Shown here: piece by piece, positions 8,848-16,828 of the stretch
Numbering within the stretch: position 1 is the first letter of the stretch
How the letters are laid out: every line of letters begins with the position of its first letter
Assembly (NCBI GenBank): GCA_020073085.1
Contig: JAIQFV010000006.1
Coordinates: 1-64,000 of the forward strand
DNA: 64,000 nucleotides
Direction: 5' to 3'
Origin: Terriglobia bacterium
GTDB taxonomy: Bacteria; Acidobacteriota; Terriglobia; JAIQFV01
Translations under genes and position numbers: made by a program
Notes under the pieces: generated by a model
The model's database searches: none
Told to the model about the DNA's origin: nothing
Seen by the model: the letters and a program-made list of their open reading frames with translations, nothing else

Positions 8848-9354
8848 ATGAGCACAAATGTGAAACGGCAAATGATAACCCGCTCTCAGCCGGCCGGCGC
8901 CGAGCTGCGCTTGAAAGAGCTGGGCATCGAGCTCCCGGAGCCGCCTGAGCCGTTCGGCACCTATGTGGAATCGGTGCAGACGGGCAATCTGCTTTTTCTG
9001 AGCGGGATGCTTCCCACGGAAGGCCACGAGGCGAAATTCATTGGACGCGTCGGCGCGGAGCTCGATGTGGAAGCGGGGCGCAACGCGGCTCACCGCGCCG
9101 CGCTCAACGCCCTCGCTGTCGCAAGGAAGCATTTGGGATCGCTCGACCGGGTGACGCGGATCGTCCGGCTCGGCGTGTCGGTGGCCACTTCGGGAGATGT
9201 TCGCGATCAGCCGAATGTTGCTGACGCCGCTTCGGAGTTGCTCGAAAACGTCTTCGGGAAGGACAAGCGCCCTTGCCGCCTGGTGTATGGCGTCGCAAGC
9301 CTTCCGCTCGGCACCCCGGTCGCGCTGGAAGTGATTTTCGAGGTGGCGGGGTAA
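8848..9354 (+). CDS. RidA/YjgF-family protein
   Basis: This 168-residue member of the RidA (YjgF/YER057c/UK114) superfamily carries FGTYVESVQTGNLLFLSG near the start, NALAVARKHLGSLDRVTRIVRL in the middle and the C-terminal PLGTPVALEVIFEV. RidA proper hydrolyses reactive enamine/imine intermediates of amino-acid metabolism. The canonical catalytic Arg of RidA (in the C(I/V)R-type position) is not obvious here: the aligned segment reads CRLVYGV. It may therefore be a divergent subfamily. The start has AGGAGAGTGAG just upstream. An internal ATG at 8872 is a possible alternative. It is the first gene of the accessory enzyme block. Confidence 0.85.
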   Translation: MSTNVKRQMITRSQPAGAELRLKELGIELPEPPEPFGTYVESVQTGNLLFLSGMLPTEGHEAKFIGRVGAELDVEAGRNAAHRAALNALAVARKHLGSLDRVTRIVRLGVSVATSGDVRDQPNVADAASELLENVFGKDKRPCRLVYGVASLPLGTPVALEVIFEVAG

Positions 9355-9500
9355 AGGCGCGGGGCGCAATGGTCGGTTGGCTCGCTGGTGAGGAGTAAGT
9401 GCTTTCAACAATAGCTGAAAATCATTGGACGATTCATGGCAACGAAATCGCTTTCAACAAATCTGATTTCGATCCAGGTGAACGCACAGGAGGAAAGTGC

Positions 9501-10439
9501 ATGGCGAATCTGAAGTATTCAAGCTCGAAAGGCACGTCGCTGCTATTGGTCGCTGCCCTCGTGTTGTGCGCAATGACCGCTTGGGCACAAAGCGCCAGGG
9601 ACACATGTCGACCCGCTTCGGTTATCCCGCTCGCCAATGAGCTCCCAGCGAAGATCGTCATCGATCCTCCGCTGGCCGGACCCCTCGCCTCCCGGGGAGT
9701 GGCGATTATCCAATACTGTACTCAGAACCTGCACCTTGTGCCGGTGTTCGGCCCCAATGCCCTGGCCGTCTCGCCGCGCATCGGCCACCTTCATGTGAGA
9801 GTGGACGATGCCCCATGGGTATGGGCAGATGCGAGTGGCAACCCAATCATCCTGATGGGTCTTCCCTCCGGTCCGCACAATGTGCTCATTGAATTGGAGG
9901 ACGCCAACCACCACCCCCTCGACAAAGGCACGGTCACCTTTGTCATTCCAGAAAAGTTTGCGGCCGAAAAGGCCCCGGCCTCTGGACAGGCCGATGGAGA
10001 GGCCCCCCCGATCTTCGGAGTCAAGATCCCCGCCGGATACCGCGACTGGAGGTTGATCTCCGTGGCCCACGAAGAGGGCAACCTCAACGATCTGCGCGCC
10101 ATTCTGGGCAACGACGTAGCGATCAAGGCCTATCGCGAAGGAAAGCTTCCGTTCCCGGACGGCACAATCATTGCCCGAATAGCCTGGAGTTCCGTCGCCT
10201 CAGAGGAAAACAACAAAGTCTTTGGCCGTCCCCAATCTTTCGTTCCCGGGCTCGCCCCGGATTGGTACCTTCAGTTTATGGTCAAGGACTCAAGAAAGTA
10301 CGCCGCGACGGGCGGCTGGGGGTTCGCTCAATTCAATAAGGACGGCAAACCTGCCGACGAGGCACCGCTCAAAACCTGCTTTCCCTGCCACGAGGCTATC
10401 AAAGCTCGCGACTTGGTCTTCACCCGTTACGCCCCTTAA
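9501..10439 (+). CDS. Exported DUF6130-cytochrome P460 fusion protein
   Basis: This 312-residue periplasmic protein starts with a signal peptide (about 1-29, ending AWA-Q). A DUF6130-like beta domain (about 55-150) has the HLHVRVDD and WADASGNP motifs. The cytochrome P460 domain (about 185-312) starts GVKIPAGYRDWRL and ends with the c-type haem motif C293-F-P-C296-H297. P460 proteins oxidise hydroxylamine or bind NO and related ligands, depending on a Lys crosslink to haem. I cannot place that Lys with certainty. ATG 9501 is chosen over an upstream ATG at 9399 because CAGGAGGAAA precedes it and the signal peptide begins there. The two-domain combination is noteworthy. Confidence 0.82.
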   Translation: MANLKYSSSKGTSLLLVAALVLCAMTAWAQSARDTCRPASVIPLANELPAKIVIDPPLAGPLASRGVAIIQYCTQNLHLVPVFGPNALAVSPRIGHLHVRVDDAPWVWADASGNPIILMGLPSGPHNVLIELEDANHHPLDKGTVTFVIPEKFAAEKAPASGQADGEAPPIFGVKIPAGYRDWRLISVAHEEGNLNDLRAILGNDVAIKAYREGKLPFPDGTIIARIAWSSVASEENNKVFGRPQSFVPGLAPDWYLQFMVKDSRKYAATGGWGFAQFNKDGKPADEAPLKTCFPCHEAIKARDLVFTRYAP

Positions 10440-10537
10440 TACCGAGAATCACAGCAGAAAGAAATGAGACGATGACCGCACGCAAATCAACTGCATCATA
10501 AACCAAGAAATCCAAGACTACTTAAAAGGAGAACACC

Positions 10538-11767
10538 ATGACCCCAGCCAGTGCTACAAAACGAGGTCGCGAGAAGGCAGATGACAAGAATGCAATCCGT
10601 CCGTTTCATGTAAACGTTCCAGAGGCGGATCTGACCGAATTGCGCAGGCGCATCAACGCGACTCGGTGGCCCGATCGCGAGACGGTCACCGATCAAACGC
10701 AAGGTGTGCAACTCGCCACGGTTCAGGCCCTCGCACGCTATTGGGCGACCGCGTACGACTGGCGCAAGTGCCAAGCCCAGCTGAACGCCCTGCCGCAGTT
10801 CATCACCGAGATCGACGGGCTGGACATTCACTTCATTCACGTCCGGTCAAAGCACGAAAATGCGTTGCCGCTCATCGTCACGCACGGCTGGCCCGGCTCG
10901 ATCGTCGAGCAGCTGAAGATCATCGATCCGCTGACCGATCCCACGGCGCATGGCGGCAGCGCATCCGATGCGTTCCATCTGGTGATTCCGTCGATGCCCG
11001 GCTATGGGTTTTCGGGCAAGCCAACCACCACCGGCTGGGACCCTGCCCATATCGCGCGTGCCTGGGTCGTGCTGATGAAGCGCCTCGGGTACACGAAATT
11101 CGTGGCGCAAGGCGGCGATTGGGGCGCGGTTATCACGGAACAAATGGGCGTGCAGGCGCCTCCGGAGTTGCTCGGCATTCACGTCAACATGCCAGGCATT
11201 TTTCCAGCCGACATTGATGGGGCGGCCTTTTCCGGGGCGCCGGCACCGTCCAGTCTCTCAGCCGAAGAGAAAATCGCTTACGAGCGACTGCAGTTCGTAT
11301 ATCAAAAGGGCATCGCTTACGGGTACCAGATGGGGCTGCGGCCGCAGACGTTGTACGGAATCGCGGATTCCCCCGTTGGCCTGGCGGCTTATTTCCTTGA
11401 TCACGACGCACGCAGCTACGAGCTGATCTCACGCGTTTTTGCGGGAGAATCCGAGGGCCTCACGCGGGACGACATCCTCGACAACATCACGATCACCTGG
11501 TTGACGAACACGGCGCTTTCCGGCGCCCGTCTCTATTGGGAGAATTGGGGCAAACTCGGGTATTTCAATGCCAAAGGCGTCGCCATCCCCGTTGCCGTGA
11601 CCTCCTTTCCTGACGAGCTCTACCCGACCCCGCGTAGTTGGGCTGAGCAGGCGTTCCCAAAACTCATCCACTACAACAAGGTCGACAAAGGCGGGCACTT
11701 CGCGGCCTGGGAACAGCCGAAGCTCTTTTCAGCAGAGCTTCGCGCGGGCTTCAGATCGCTGCGGTAG
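10538..11767 (+). CDS. Epoxide hydrolase with N-terminal EHN domain
   Basis: This alpha/beta-hydrolase of 409 residues belongs to the microsomal-epoxide-hydrolase-like group. The N-terminal EHN segment (about 18-110) carries RPFHVNVPEADLTELRRRI and TRWPD. The oxyanion-side motif HGWPGS is at 116-121. The nucleophile is D194 in GGDWGA, and the base is H387 in GGHFAAWEQP. Two lid tyrosines are expected but were not assigned. The reaction is addition of water to an epoxide to give a diol. A strong context GGAGAACACC precedes the start. It has its own leader rather than overlapping neighbours, but the next gene follows after 30 bases, so the two are likely in one transcript. Confidence 0.9.
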   Translation: MTPASATKRGREKADDKNAIRPFHVNVPEADLTELRRRINATRWPDRETVTDQTQGVQLATVQALARYWATAYDWRKCQAQLNALPQFITEIDGLDIHFIHVRSKHENALPLIVTHGWPGSIVEQLKIIDPLTDPTAHGGSASDAFHLVIPSMPGYGFSGKPTTTGWDPAHIARAWVVLMKRLGYTKFVAQGGDWGAVITEQMGVQAPPELLGIHVNMPGIFPADIDGAAFSGAPAPSSLSAEEKIAYERLQFVYQKGIAYGYQMGLRPQTLYGIADSPVGLAAYFLDHDARSYELISRVFAGESEGLTRDDILDNITITWLTNTALSGARLYWENWGKLGYFNAKGVAIPVAVTSFPDELYPTPRSWAEQAFPKLIHYNKVDKGGHFAAWEQPKLFSAELRAGFRSLR

Positions 11768-11797
11768 GATTCTTCACTAGAGAGGAGGAGATGCACC

Positions 11798-12667
11798 ATG
11801 CCTGACCATTCGCAGTTCATCACCGACCGGACCCATCCGGGCCGGTGGACGATCACCTTCAGCAACCCGCCGATCAACATGTTTGTTCCCACAACGATCG
11901 TCGAGTTGGGAGCGCTCATGACCGAACTCGAGGCGGACCTGTCCGTGAAGGTCGTCGTGTTCGAGTCGGCGAACCCCGATTTTTTCGTCGCCCACCTCGA
12001 CGTAGCCAAGGCCGCTGAACGGCCAGAGGCGCTGGGCCTTTGGCGCGACTTTGTGCTGCGCCTCTCGTCCACGCCAGTCGTGAGCATCGCCAAGATTCGC
12101 GGCCGCACGCGCGGCATCGGTAACGAATTCGTGCTGGCCTGCGACATGCGCTTCGCCAGCCGGCAAAGCGCCCTATTCGGCCAACCCGAGATCGGTGTCG
12201 GACTGGTCCCGGGCGGCGGAGCGCTGGAATGGCTCCCGCGCTTGGTCGGCCGCTCGCGCGCCCTTGAGATCGTCCTCAGCGGCGACGATTTCGACGCTGA
12301 TATCGCCGAGCGCTACGGCTGGGTGAACCGCACGCTGGACGATGACGGCCTCGACTCGTTTGTCGATGCGCTCGTCCGGCGTCTGGCCTCATTCGACCGT
12401 GAAACGCTGGCCGCGGCGAAGGCCCAGATCAATCGGTTCGGGACGCCGACAGCTACCGAGCTTCAGTCGAGCAACGACCTGTTCTTCCCACTGCTGGCCT
12501 TGCCAGGTGCGCAGGAGCGCCGTGCCAAGATCCGTGGTATCGGTTACGGTCTTCGGAGCGACTTCGAATTGAACTTCGGCCGGTACCTCCCTTCGTTCGG
12601 GCGGGCGGACGACGAAGACATGGATACACAGCCGACCAAAGCAGACCGTGCGAAGGCTGGTCTCTGA
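11798..12667 (+). CDS. Enoyl-CoA hydratase/isomerase (crotonase) family protein
   Basis: This 289-residue crotonase-fold protein has GRTRGIGNEFVLACDMRFAS carrying the first catalytic Glu and PEIGVGLVPGGGALEWLPRL carrying the second, so a hydratase-type active site is possible. The usual substrate-loop motif A-G-x-D is replaced by AHLDV. The oxyanion loop GxAxGGG is degenerate (GRTRGIGN), so the substrate may not be an ordinary enoyl-CoA. The C-terminus is extended and rich in D/K. GAGAGGAGGAG lies upstream of the start. It follows the epoxide hydrolase closely. Confidence 0.85.
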   Translation: MPDHSQFITDRTHPGRWTITFSNPPINMFVPTTIVELGALMTELEADLSVKVVVFESANPDFFVAHLDVAKAAERPEALGLWRDFVLRLSSTPVVSIAKIRGRTRGIGNEFVLACDMRFASRQSALFGQPEIGVGLVPGGGALEWLPRLVGRSRALEIVLSGDDFDADIAERYGWVNRTLDDDGLDSFVDALVRRLASFDRETLAAAKAQINRFGTPTATELQSSNDLFFPLLALPGAQERRAKIRGIGYGLRSDFELNFGRYLPSFGRADDEDMDTQPTKADRAKAGL

Positions 12668-12962
12668 CCTTTTTCACTCGAGACCACATAGACACGTTCG
12701 CGAGGGGATTCGTTGCATGCGCGAGATCTTCCACGCCGATAAACGCAGAGGCGAAAAACGTACCCACGTCCGGTAGGCTCTTCTTCCTGGACCTCGGCGC
12801 CGGCCGTAAGCCGATTTCAGAGGCCCATAACCGGCAAGCAACGCCTCTGTTCGCAAAAAGTGTCGAGCGACACGCCCTAAGGGACAAGTGATTCTGCTGG
12901 CTGGCGCGCTCAAATGCAACAACTCAAACTGTCGATTCTGGCAACAGGCAGGAGGAGAGCTC

Positions 12963-13604
12963 GTGGCAGATTTGAAGTTTGAAAAGGAGATCACCGCGCT
13001 TCTCGTCATCGACCCGTATAACGATTTCATTTCTGAGGGAGGCAAAATATGGGACCGCATCCGGACTGTTGCAGAAGCGAATGACTGCGTTCCTCATATG
13101 CTGCAGGTCCTGAATGCCGCGCGAAAGGCGAAGCTTCGGGTCTTCTATGCGCTGCATCATCGATACCGTCCGGGCGATTACGAGACCTGGAAGTACATAG
13201 CGCCTATTCAGAAGGCAGCTTGGTTGCACAAAGCGTTCGAATACGGCACGTGGGGTGGCGAGATCCGCCGCGAGTTCGCCCCTCAACCGGGCGATATCGT
13301 GGCCCTCGAGCATTGGTGTTCCAGTGGCTTCGCCAACACGGATTTGGATTTGCAGCTCAAGAGACACGGTATCCATCAGCTCATCGTCATGGGACTCATC
13401 GCACACACGTGTGTAGAGGCCACTGTTCGTTATGCCGCTGAGCTTGGCTACGAGGTCACGATGGTGAAAGATGCGACGGCGAGTTACTCGGATAAGGAGA
13501 TGCATGCCGCTCTCGACGTGAATATCCCAAACTACGCCGGTGCCATGGTGACCACAAATGAAGTCGTCGATTCGATTTTCGGCAGTAGGAGTGAACGTTA
13601 TTAA
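12963..13604 (+). CDS. Isochorismatase-like cysteine hydrolase
   Basis: This 213-residue member of the cysteine-hydrolase superfamily (isochorismatase, nicotinamidase and carbamoylase relatives) keeps the catalytic Asp in LLVIDPYNDF and the nucleophilic Cys in GLIAHTCVEATVRY. The third catalytic residue, Lys in most members, aligns with Glu in the motif ALEHWCSSGFANTDLD. From memory this EHW..SGFANTDLD pattern marks a distinct subfamily, so the reaction should not be assumed. GTG 12963 is chosen because GGCAGGAGGAGAG sits just upstream and the conserved N-terminus begins there. The 295 bases before it hold no recognised gene. Confidence 0.85.
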   Translation: MADLKFEKEITALLVIDPYNDFISEGGKIWDRIRTVAEANDCVPHMLQVLNAARKAKLRVFYALHHRYRPGDYETWKYIAPIQKAAWLHKAFEYGTWGGEIRREFAPQPGDIVALEHWCSSGFANTDLDLQLKRHGIHQLIVMGLIAHTCVEATVRYAAELGYEVTMVKDATASYSDKEMHAALDVNIPNYAGAMVTTNEVVDSIFGSRSERY

Positions 13605-13632
13605 AGAAAGTTCAAAATTCAAAGGAGAAATC

Positions 13633-14667
13633 ATGACAACTACAAAGACCGCAATGGCACCCATGAAGGTGGCGCAGATTTCCAAGGCGGGGTCCGATTT
13701 CCAGATTGTCGAGCGCGAGATTCCCAAGCCGGGGGTCGGACACGTGCGCATCCAGGTGCAGGCCTGTGGGGTCTGCCACAGTGACGTGCTCACGAAAGAA
13801 GGCGCCTGGCCCGGGATTCAGTATCCCCGCGTTCCGGGACACGAAGTCGCAGGCCTCATCGATGAGGTGGGCGTCGGGGTTTCCGGGTGGAAGAAGGGGC
13901 AGCGCGTCGGGGTTGGCTGGCACGGTGGGCAGGACGGCACGTGTCTCGAGTGCCGTCGCGGAGATTTTCGCAATTGCCGGAATCTGAAGATTGCGGGCAT
14001 CAGCTATGACGGCGGGTACCAGCAGTACATGGTGGCTCCGGTGGAGGCCCTGGTGCCGATACCGGAAAGCCTGAGTGACGCCGATGCCGCGCCGCTGCTC
14101 TGCGCTGGAATTACCACCTTCAACGCGCTGCGGCACAGCGGTGCGTTTCCCGGCGACCTGGTGGCGGTGCAGGGCATCGGCGGTCTGGGTCACCTCGGAG
14201 TTCAATTCGCGAACAAGTGTGGTTATCAGGTCGCGGCCATCGGGCGTGGGCCCGAAAACGCTTCGCTCGCCAAGAAACTCGGAGCCAACGTGTACATCGA
14301 CAGCAAATCGACGAACGCAGCCGAAGCTTTGCAAAAACTGGGCGGCGCACGCGTCATTCTAGCCACCGCCCCAAGCTCGAAAGCCATGTCCGAGCTGATC
14401 GACGGTCTGGGGCCGAACGGCAAGCTCATAGTGATCGGTGCGACCTTTGATCCCATCGAGGTCACCCCGATACAGCTCATTACCGGAAGTCGCACGATTC
14501 AAGGCTGGGCCGCCGGCACTCCAGCCGATTCCGAGGACACCCTGCGTTTCGCCGAACTGACCGGCGTGCGTCCCATGATTGAAAAATATCCGCTCGAAAA
14601 AGCGGCCGAAGCCTACGCGCGAATGTTGAGCGGCAACGCCCAGTTCCGCGTCGTTCTGACGATGTGA
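13633..14667 (+). CDS. Zinc-dependent alcohol dehydrogenase (AdhP/AdhA-like)
   Basis: This 344-residue medium-chain dehydrogenase begins MTTTKTAMAPMKVAQI after AAAGGAGAAATC. Catalytic zinc ligands are visible in ACGVCHSD and the following GHE motif (VPGHEVAG). The structural-zinc loop reads GGQDGTCLECRRGDFRNC, that is, three of four cysteines with Asp at the first position. The Rossmann motif GIGGLGHLGVQFA supports NAD(P) binding. It would oxidise alcohols or reduce aldehydes in the cytoplasm. It follows the isochorismatase-like gene by 28 bases on the same strand. An in-frame upstream ATG (13558) is rejected because it overlaps that gene and lacks a ribosome-binding site. Confidence 0.9.
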   Translation: MTTTKTAMAPMKVAQISKAGSDFQIVEREIPKPGVGHVRIQVQACGVCHSDVLTKEGAWPGIQYPRVPGHEVAGLIDEVGVGVSGWKKGQRVGVGWHGGQDGTCLECRRGDFRNCRNLKIAGISYDGGYQQYMVAPVEALVPIPESLSDADAAPLLCAGITTFNALRHSGAFPGDLVAVQGIGGLGHLGVQFANKCGYQVAAIGRGPENASLAKKLGANVYIDSKSTNAAEALQKLGGARVILATAPSSKAMSELIDGLGPNGKLIVIGATFDPIEVTPIQLITGSRTIQGWAAGTPADSEDTLRFAELTGVRPMIEKYPLEKAAEAYARMLSGNAQFRVVLTM

Positions 14668-14739
14668 AGCTGGATTAACGACTCGCTAGTATACTGGGTC
14701 GTAAATGGCGTTACGCAGGACGGGAGTGCGTCAACTGCA

Positions 14740-14935
14740 AGCGAAGCCGCGTTCACGCGGCTTGTCCGCAGGGTTACTAGGCCAGCCCTTCAGGGCTGGT
14801 AAACCGGGAGCAGAGGCGCAAAGGGCGCTTTAGCGTTCTTCTCGTCATCGCTTCAGCATGCTAAAGCTGGCGCTTGAAGCCCATTAAAACGGGCTCCCAA
14901 TAAAGCCGGCGCTCGACTCGTTCGCATTGCGGACG
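14740..14935. repeat. Palindrome-rich intergenic segment
   Basis: Short hairpins follow one another: AAGCCGCGTTCACGCGGCTT near 14747-14766, GCCAGCCCTTCAGGGCTGGT near 14782-14801, and GCATGCTAAAGC-type arms near 14857-14880. The segment ends in AAAACGGGCTCCCAATAAAG. No open frame in it resembles a protein. Such strings of small hairpins are typical of dispersed intergenic repeats, and this one may also terminate the alcohol dehydrogenase transcript. Confidence 0.45.
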
Positions 14936-14954
14936 ACAAAAAGAAAGGTCAATT

Positions 14955-15755
14955 ATGAAAAACGAAAAAACAATTATGAGCAAGGAAAGGCCAACGACGA
15001 AGATCGTCGTCATTGGCGGCAGCGGACTCATTGGAGCAAAGGTCGTGAAGAACCTGCGTCAGCAGGGCCATAAGGTAGTGGCAGCTTCACCCTCATCGGG
15101 CGTCAACACCATCACCGGCCAGGGGCTGGCCGCAGCGGTTGCAGGCGCTCAGGTGGTTGTCGATGTGGCGAACGCGCCTTCGTGGGAAGACAAGGCCGTT
15201 TTGGAATTCTTTGAAACGTCCGGCCGCAATCTCCTTGCCGCCGAAGCCGTCGCGGGCGTGGGACATCACATCGCGCTGTCCGTTGTCGGCACCGATCGTC
15301 TTCTTGCCAGCGGTTACTTCCGAGCCAAGATGGCGCAGGAAAAGCTGATCAAGGCCTCCCCGGTTCCCTACACGATCGTCCGTGCAACGCAGTTCTTCGA
15401 ATTCGTCGAAAGCATCGCCCAAACCGCCACCGACGGCCAAACGGTTCGGGTGCCGCCTGCCCTGATGCAGCCCATCGTGTCGAATGATGTCGCCGCCGCG
15501 CTGGCCGAGATCGCTGTCGAGCAGCCGCTGAACGGCACGATCGAGCTGGCGGGTCCTGAACCGATCCGTATGGACGAACTCGTCCGACGATTCCTGAGCG
15601 CAAACCGGGACACACGGAAGGTGATCACCGATGCCCACGCAGGCTACTACGGCATACAGGTGAACGATCAAAGCCTCACCCCCGGCGACAACCCACGTAT
15701 CGGCCCGACGCGTTTCGAGGACTGGCTCACCCGTGCGCAAGCGCATCACGCTTGA
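14955..15755 (+). CDS. NmrA-like NAD(P)-binding oxidoreductase (atypical SDR)
   Basis: This 266-residue Rossmann protein has the N-terminal motif VIGGSGLIGAKVV of the NmrA/atypical-SDR group. It continues with VVVDVANAP, ALSVVGTDR and the segment PYTIVRATQFFEF, which is characteristic of YwnB/NmrA-like proteins. There is no classical YxxxK, as expected for this group; it may be a reductase or a redox-sensing binding protein. GAAAGGTCAATT precedes the first ATG. A second ATG at 14988 would remove only the first 11 residues. Its 3' end overlaps the tail of a lost SnoaL-like gene. Confidence 0.82.
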   Translation: MKNEKTIMSKERPTTKIVVIGGSGLIGAKVVKNLRQQGHKVVAASPSSGVNTITGQGLAAAVAGAQVVVDVANAPSWEDKAVLEFFETSGRNLLAAEAVAGVGHHIALSVVGTDRLLASGYFRAKMAQEKLIKASPVPYTIVRATQFFEFVESIAQTATDGQTVRVPPALMQPIVSNDVAAALAEIAVEQPLNGTIELAGPEPIRMDELVRRFLSANRDTRKVITDAHAGYYGIQVNDQSLTPGDNPRIGPTRFEDWLTRAQAHHA

Positions 15756-15828
15756 AGAGACCGGCGTCCAGACGGTCAAGGGCGACAAGATTACGCGCGA
15801 GCGGTTCTTCTACGACAGAGAGCGGTAA
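15736..15828 (+). pseudogene. C-terminal remnant of a SnoaL-like (NTF2-fold) gene
   Basis: In the frame ending with TAA 15826-15828 the sequence encodes GVQTVKGDKITRERFFYDRE, the typical last strand of SnoaL-like or ester-cyclase-type proteins. The rest of that gene is absent, and its frame runs into the 3' end of the preceding NmrA-like gene. I infer a fusion by deletion or a transfer breakpoint. The assignment depends on one short motif. Confidence 0.5.
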
Positions 15829-15894
15829 CGGCCCATCGCGCCCGATCGGACCGGGTAGGAGCAACCAACAGTCCCTCTAATTTGGGAAACAGCC

Positions 15895-16623
15895 ATGAGC
15901 AGCCCAAGGAAGACAGCCATCGTGACCGGAGCTTCGCAGGGGATCGGTGCGGGAATTGTCGAAGAGTTTGTCAAACGGGGTTTCAACGTCATTGCCAATT
16001 CCCGGAGGGTGACCCAGTCCACCGAGATCGCGGCTTCCGACCGCGTCGCCCTGGTGGACGGCCACATCGGCGAGCCGGCAACGGCCGCCAGGATCGTCGA
16101 GACGGCGCTGTCTCGCTTTGAGTCGATCGACGCGCTGGTCAACAACGCCGGCCTCTTCTTCACCAAGCCGTTCACGGACTACACGGCCGAGGACTTCAAG
16201 TCGCTCGTCTCGACGAACGTTGAGGGCTTTCTGTATGTCACCCAACTCTCCATAAAGCAAATGTTAGCGCAGAAGAGGGGCGGGAGCATTGTCACGATCA
16301 CGGCGGCGCTTGCCCGCAACCCGATCCGGGGCGTCACGGCGGCGGTGCCGATGATCACCAAAGGCGGTCTTGAAACGATCACCCGGCACCTGGCGATGGA
16401 GTACGCAAAAGACGGCATCCGTGTGAACGCCGTTGCCCCCGGCGTCGTCTACACGCCGCTTCACCGGGAGACTCCGAAGGACGTGATGGAGAGCTTGTCG
16501 CCGATGGGTCGGCCTTCGACGGTCAAGGACATTGCGGACGCGGTCATGTACCTGACCGACGCGGCGACGGTCACGGGTGACACCCTGTACGTCGATGGCG
16601 GGGCTCATATCGGTCGCTGGTAA
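15895..16623 (+). CDS. SDR-family protein lacking the catalytic tyrosine
   Basis: This 242-residue short-chain dehydrogenase-like protein has the nucleotide motif TGASQGIGAGIVE near the start, LVNNAGLFF in the middle and the C-terminal VNAVAPGVVYTPLHR and VTGDTLYVDGGAHIGRW. The catalytic YxxxK reads P152-M-I-T-K156: the Lys is kept but the Tyr position is Pro. The Ser position upstream reads TITAAL instead of the usual Ser pair. It can probably bind NAD(P), but ordinary SDR chemistry is doubtful. A similar pattern occurs, from memory, in a subfamily of bacterial SDRs, so it may be a conserved specialised form. It begins about 67 bases after the SnoaL-like remnant. Confidence 0.85.
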   Translation: MSSPRKTAIVTGASQGIGAGIVEEFVKRGFNVIANSRRVTQSTEIAASDRVALVDGHIGEPATAARIVETALSRFESIDALVNNAGLFFTKPFTDYTAEDFKSLVSTNVEGFLYVTQLSIKQMLAQKRGGSIVTITAALARNPIRGVTAAVPMITKGGLETITRHLAMEYAKDGIRVNAVAPGVVYTPLHRETPKDVMESLSPMGRPSTVKDIADAVMYLTDAATVTGDTLYVDGGAHIGRW

Positions 16624-16652
16624 TTGAATGGAGCTTTCGTCAGGGATCGACC

Positions 16653-16778
16653 GGGTGGCGCACACATCACGCTTTTTTTGTGATGTGTGCGACGAAAGAT
16701 CGAGGAGTCTTCACGCATATGAGGCGACCTGCCGACAGTTTTGCACACATCCCAGAAGGCAGGATGTGTGCGCCACCC
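16653..16778. repeat. BIME-like composite palindrome
   Basis: The outer arms GGGTGGCGCACACATC (16653-16668) and GATGTGTGCGCCACCC (16763-16778) are perfect inverted repeats of 16 bases. Between them lie two more copies of the core, one in each orientation: GTGATGTGTGCG near 16680-16691 and TGCACACATCCC near 16742-16753. The four cores therefore alternate in orientation. A run of seven T follows the first arm, so the left half can act as a terminator for the SDR gene. The layout resembles bacterial interspersed mosaic elements. Confidence 0.75.
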
Positions 16779-16828
16779 TTTCGCCTCACTTTACTCAATC
16801 ATCATTAGCCATTCAAAAGGGATTCACT

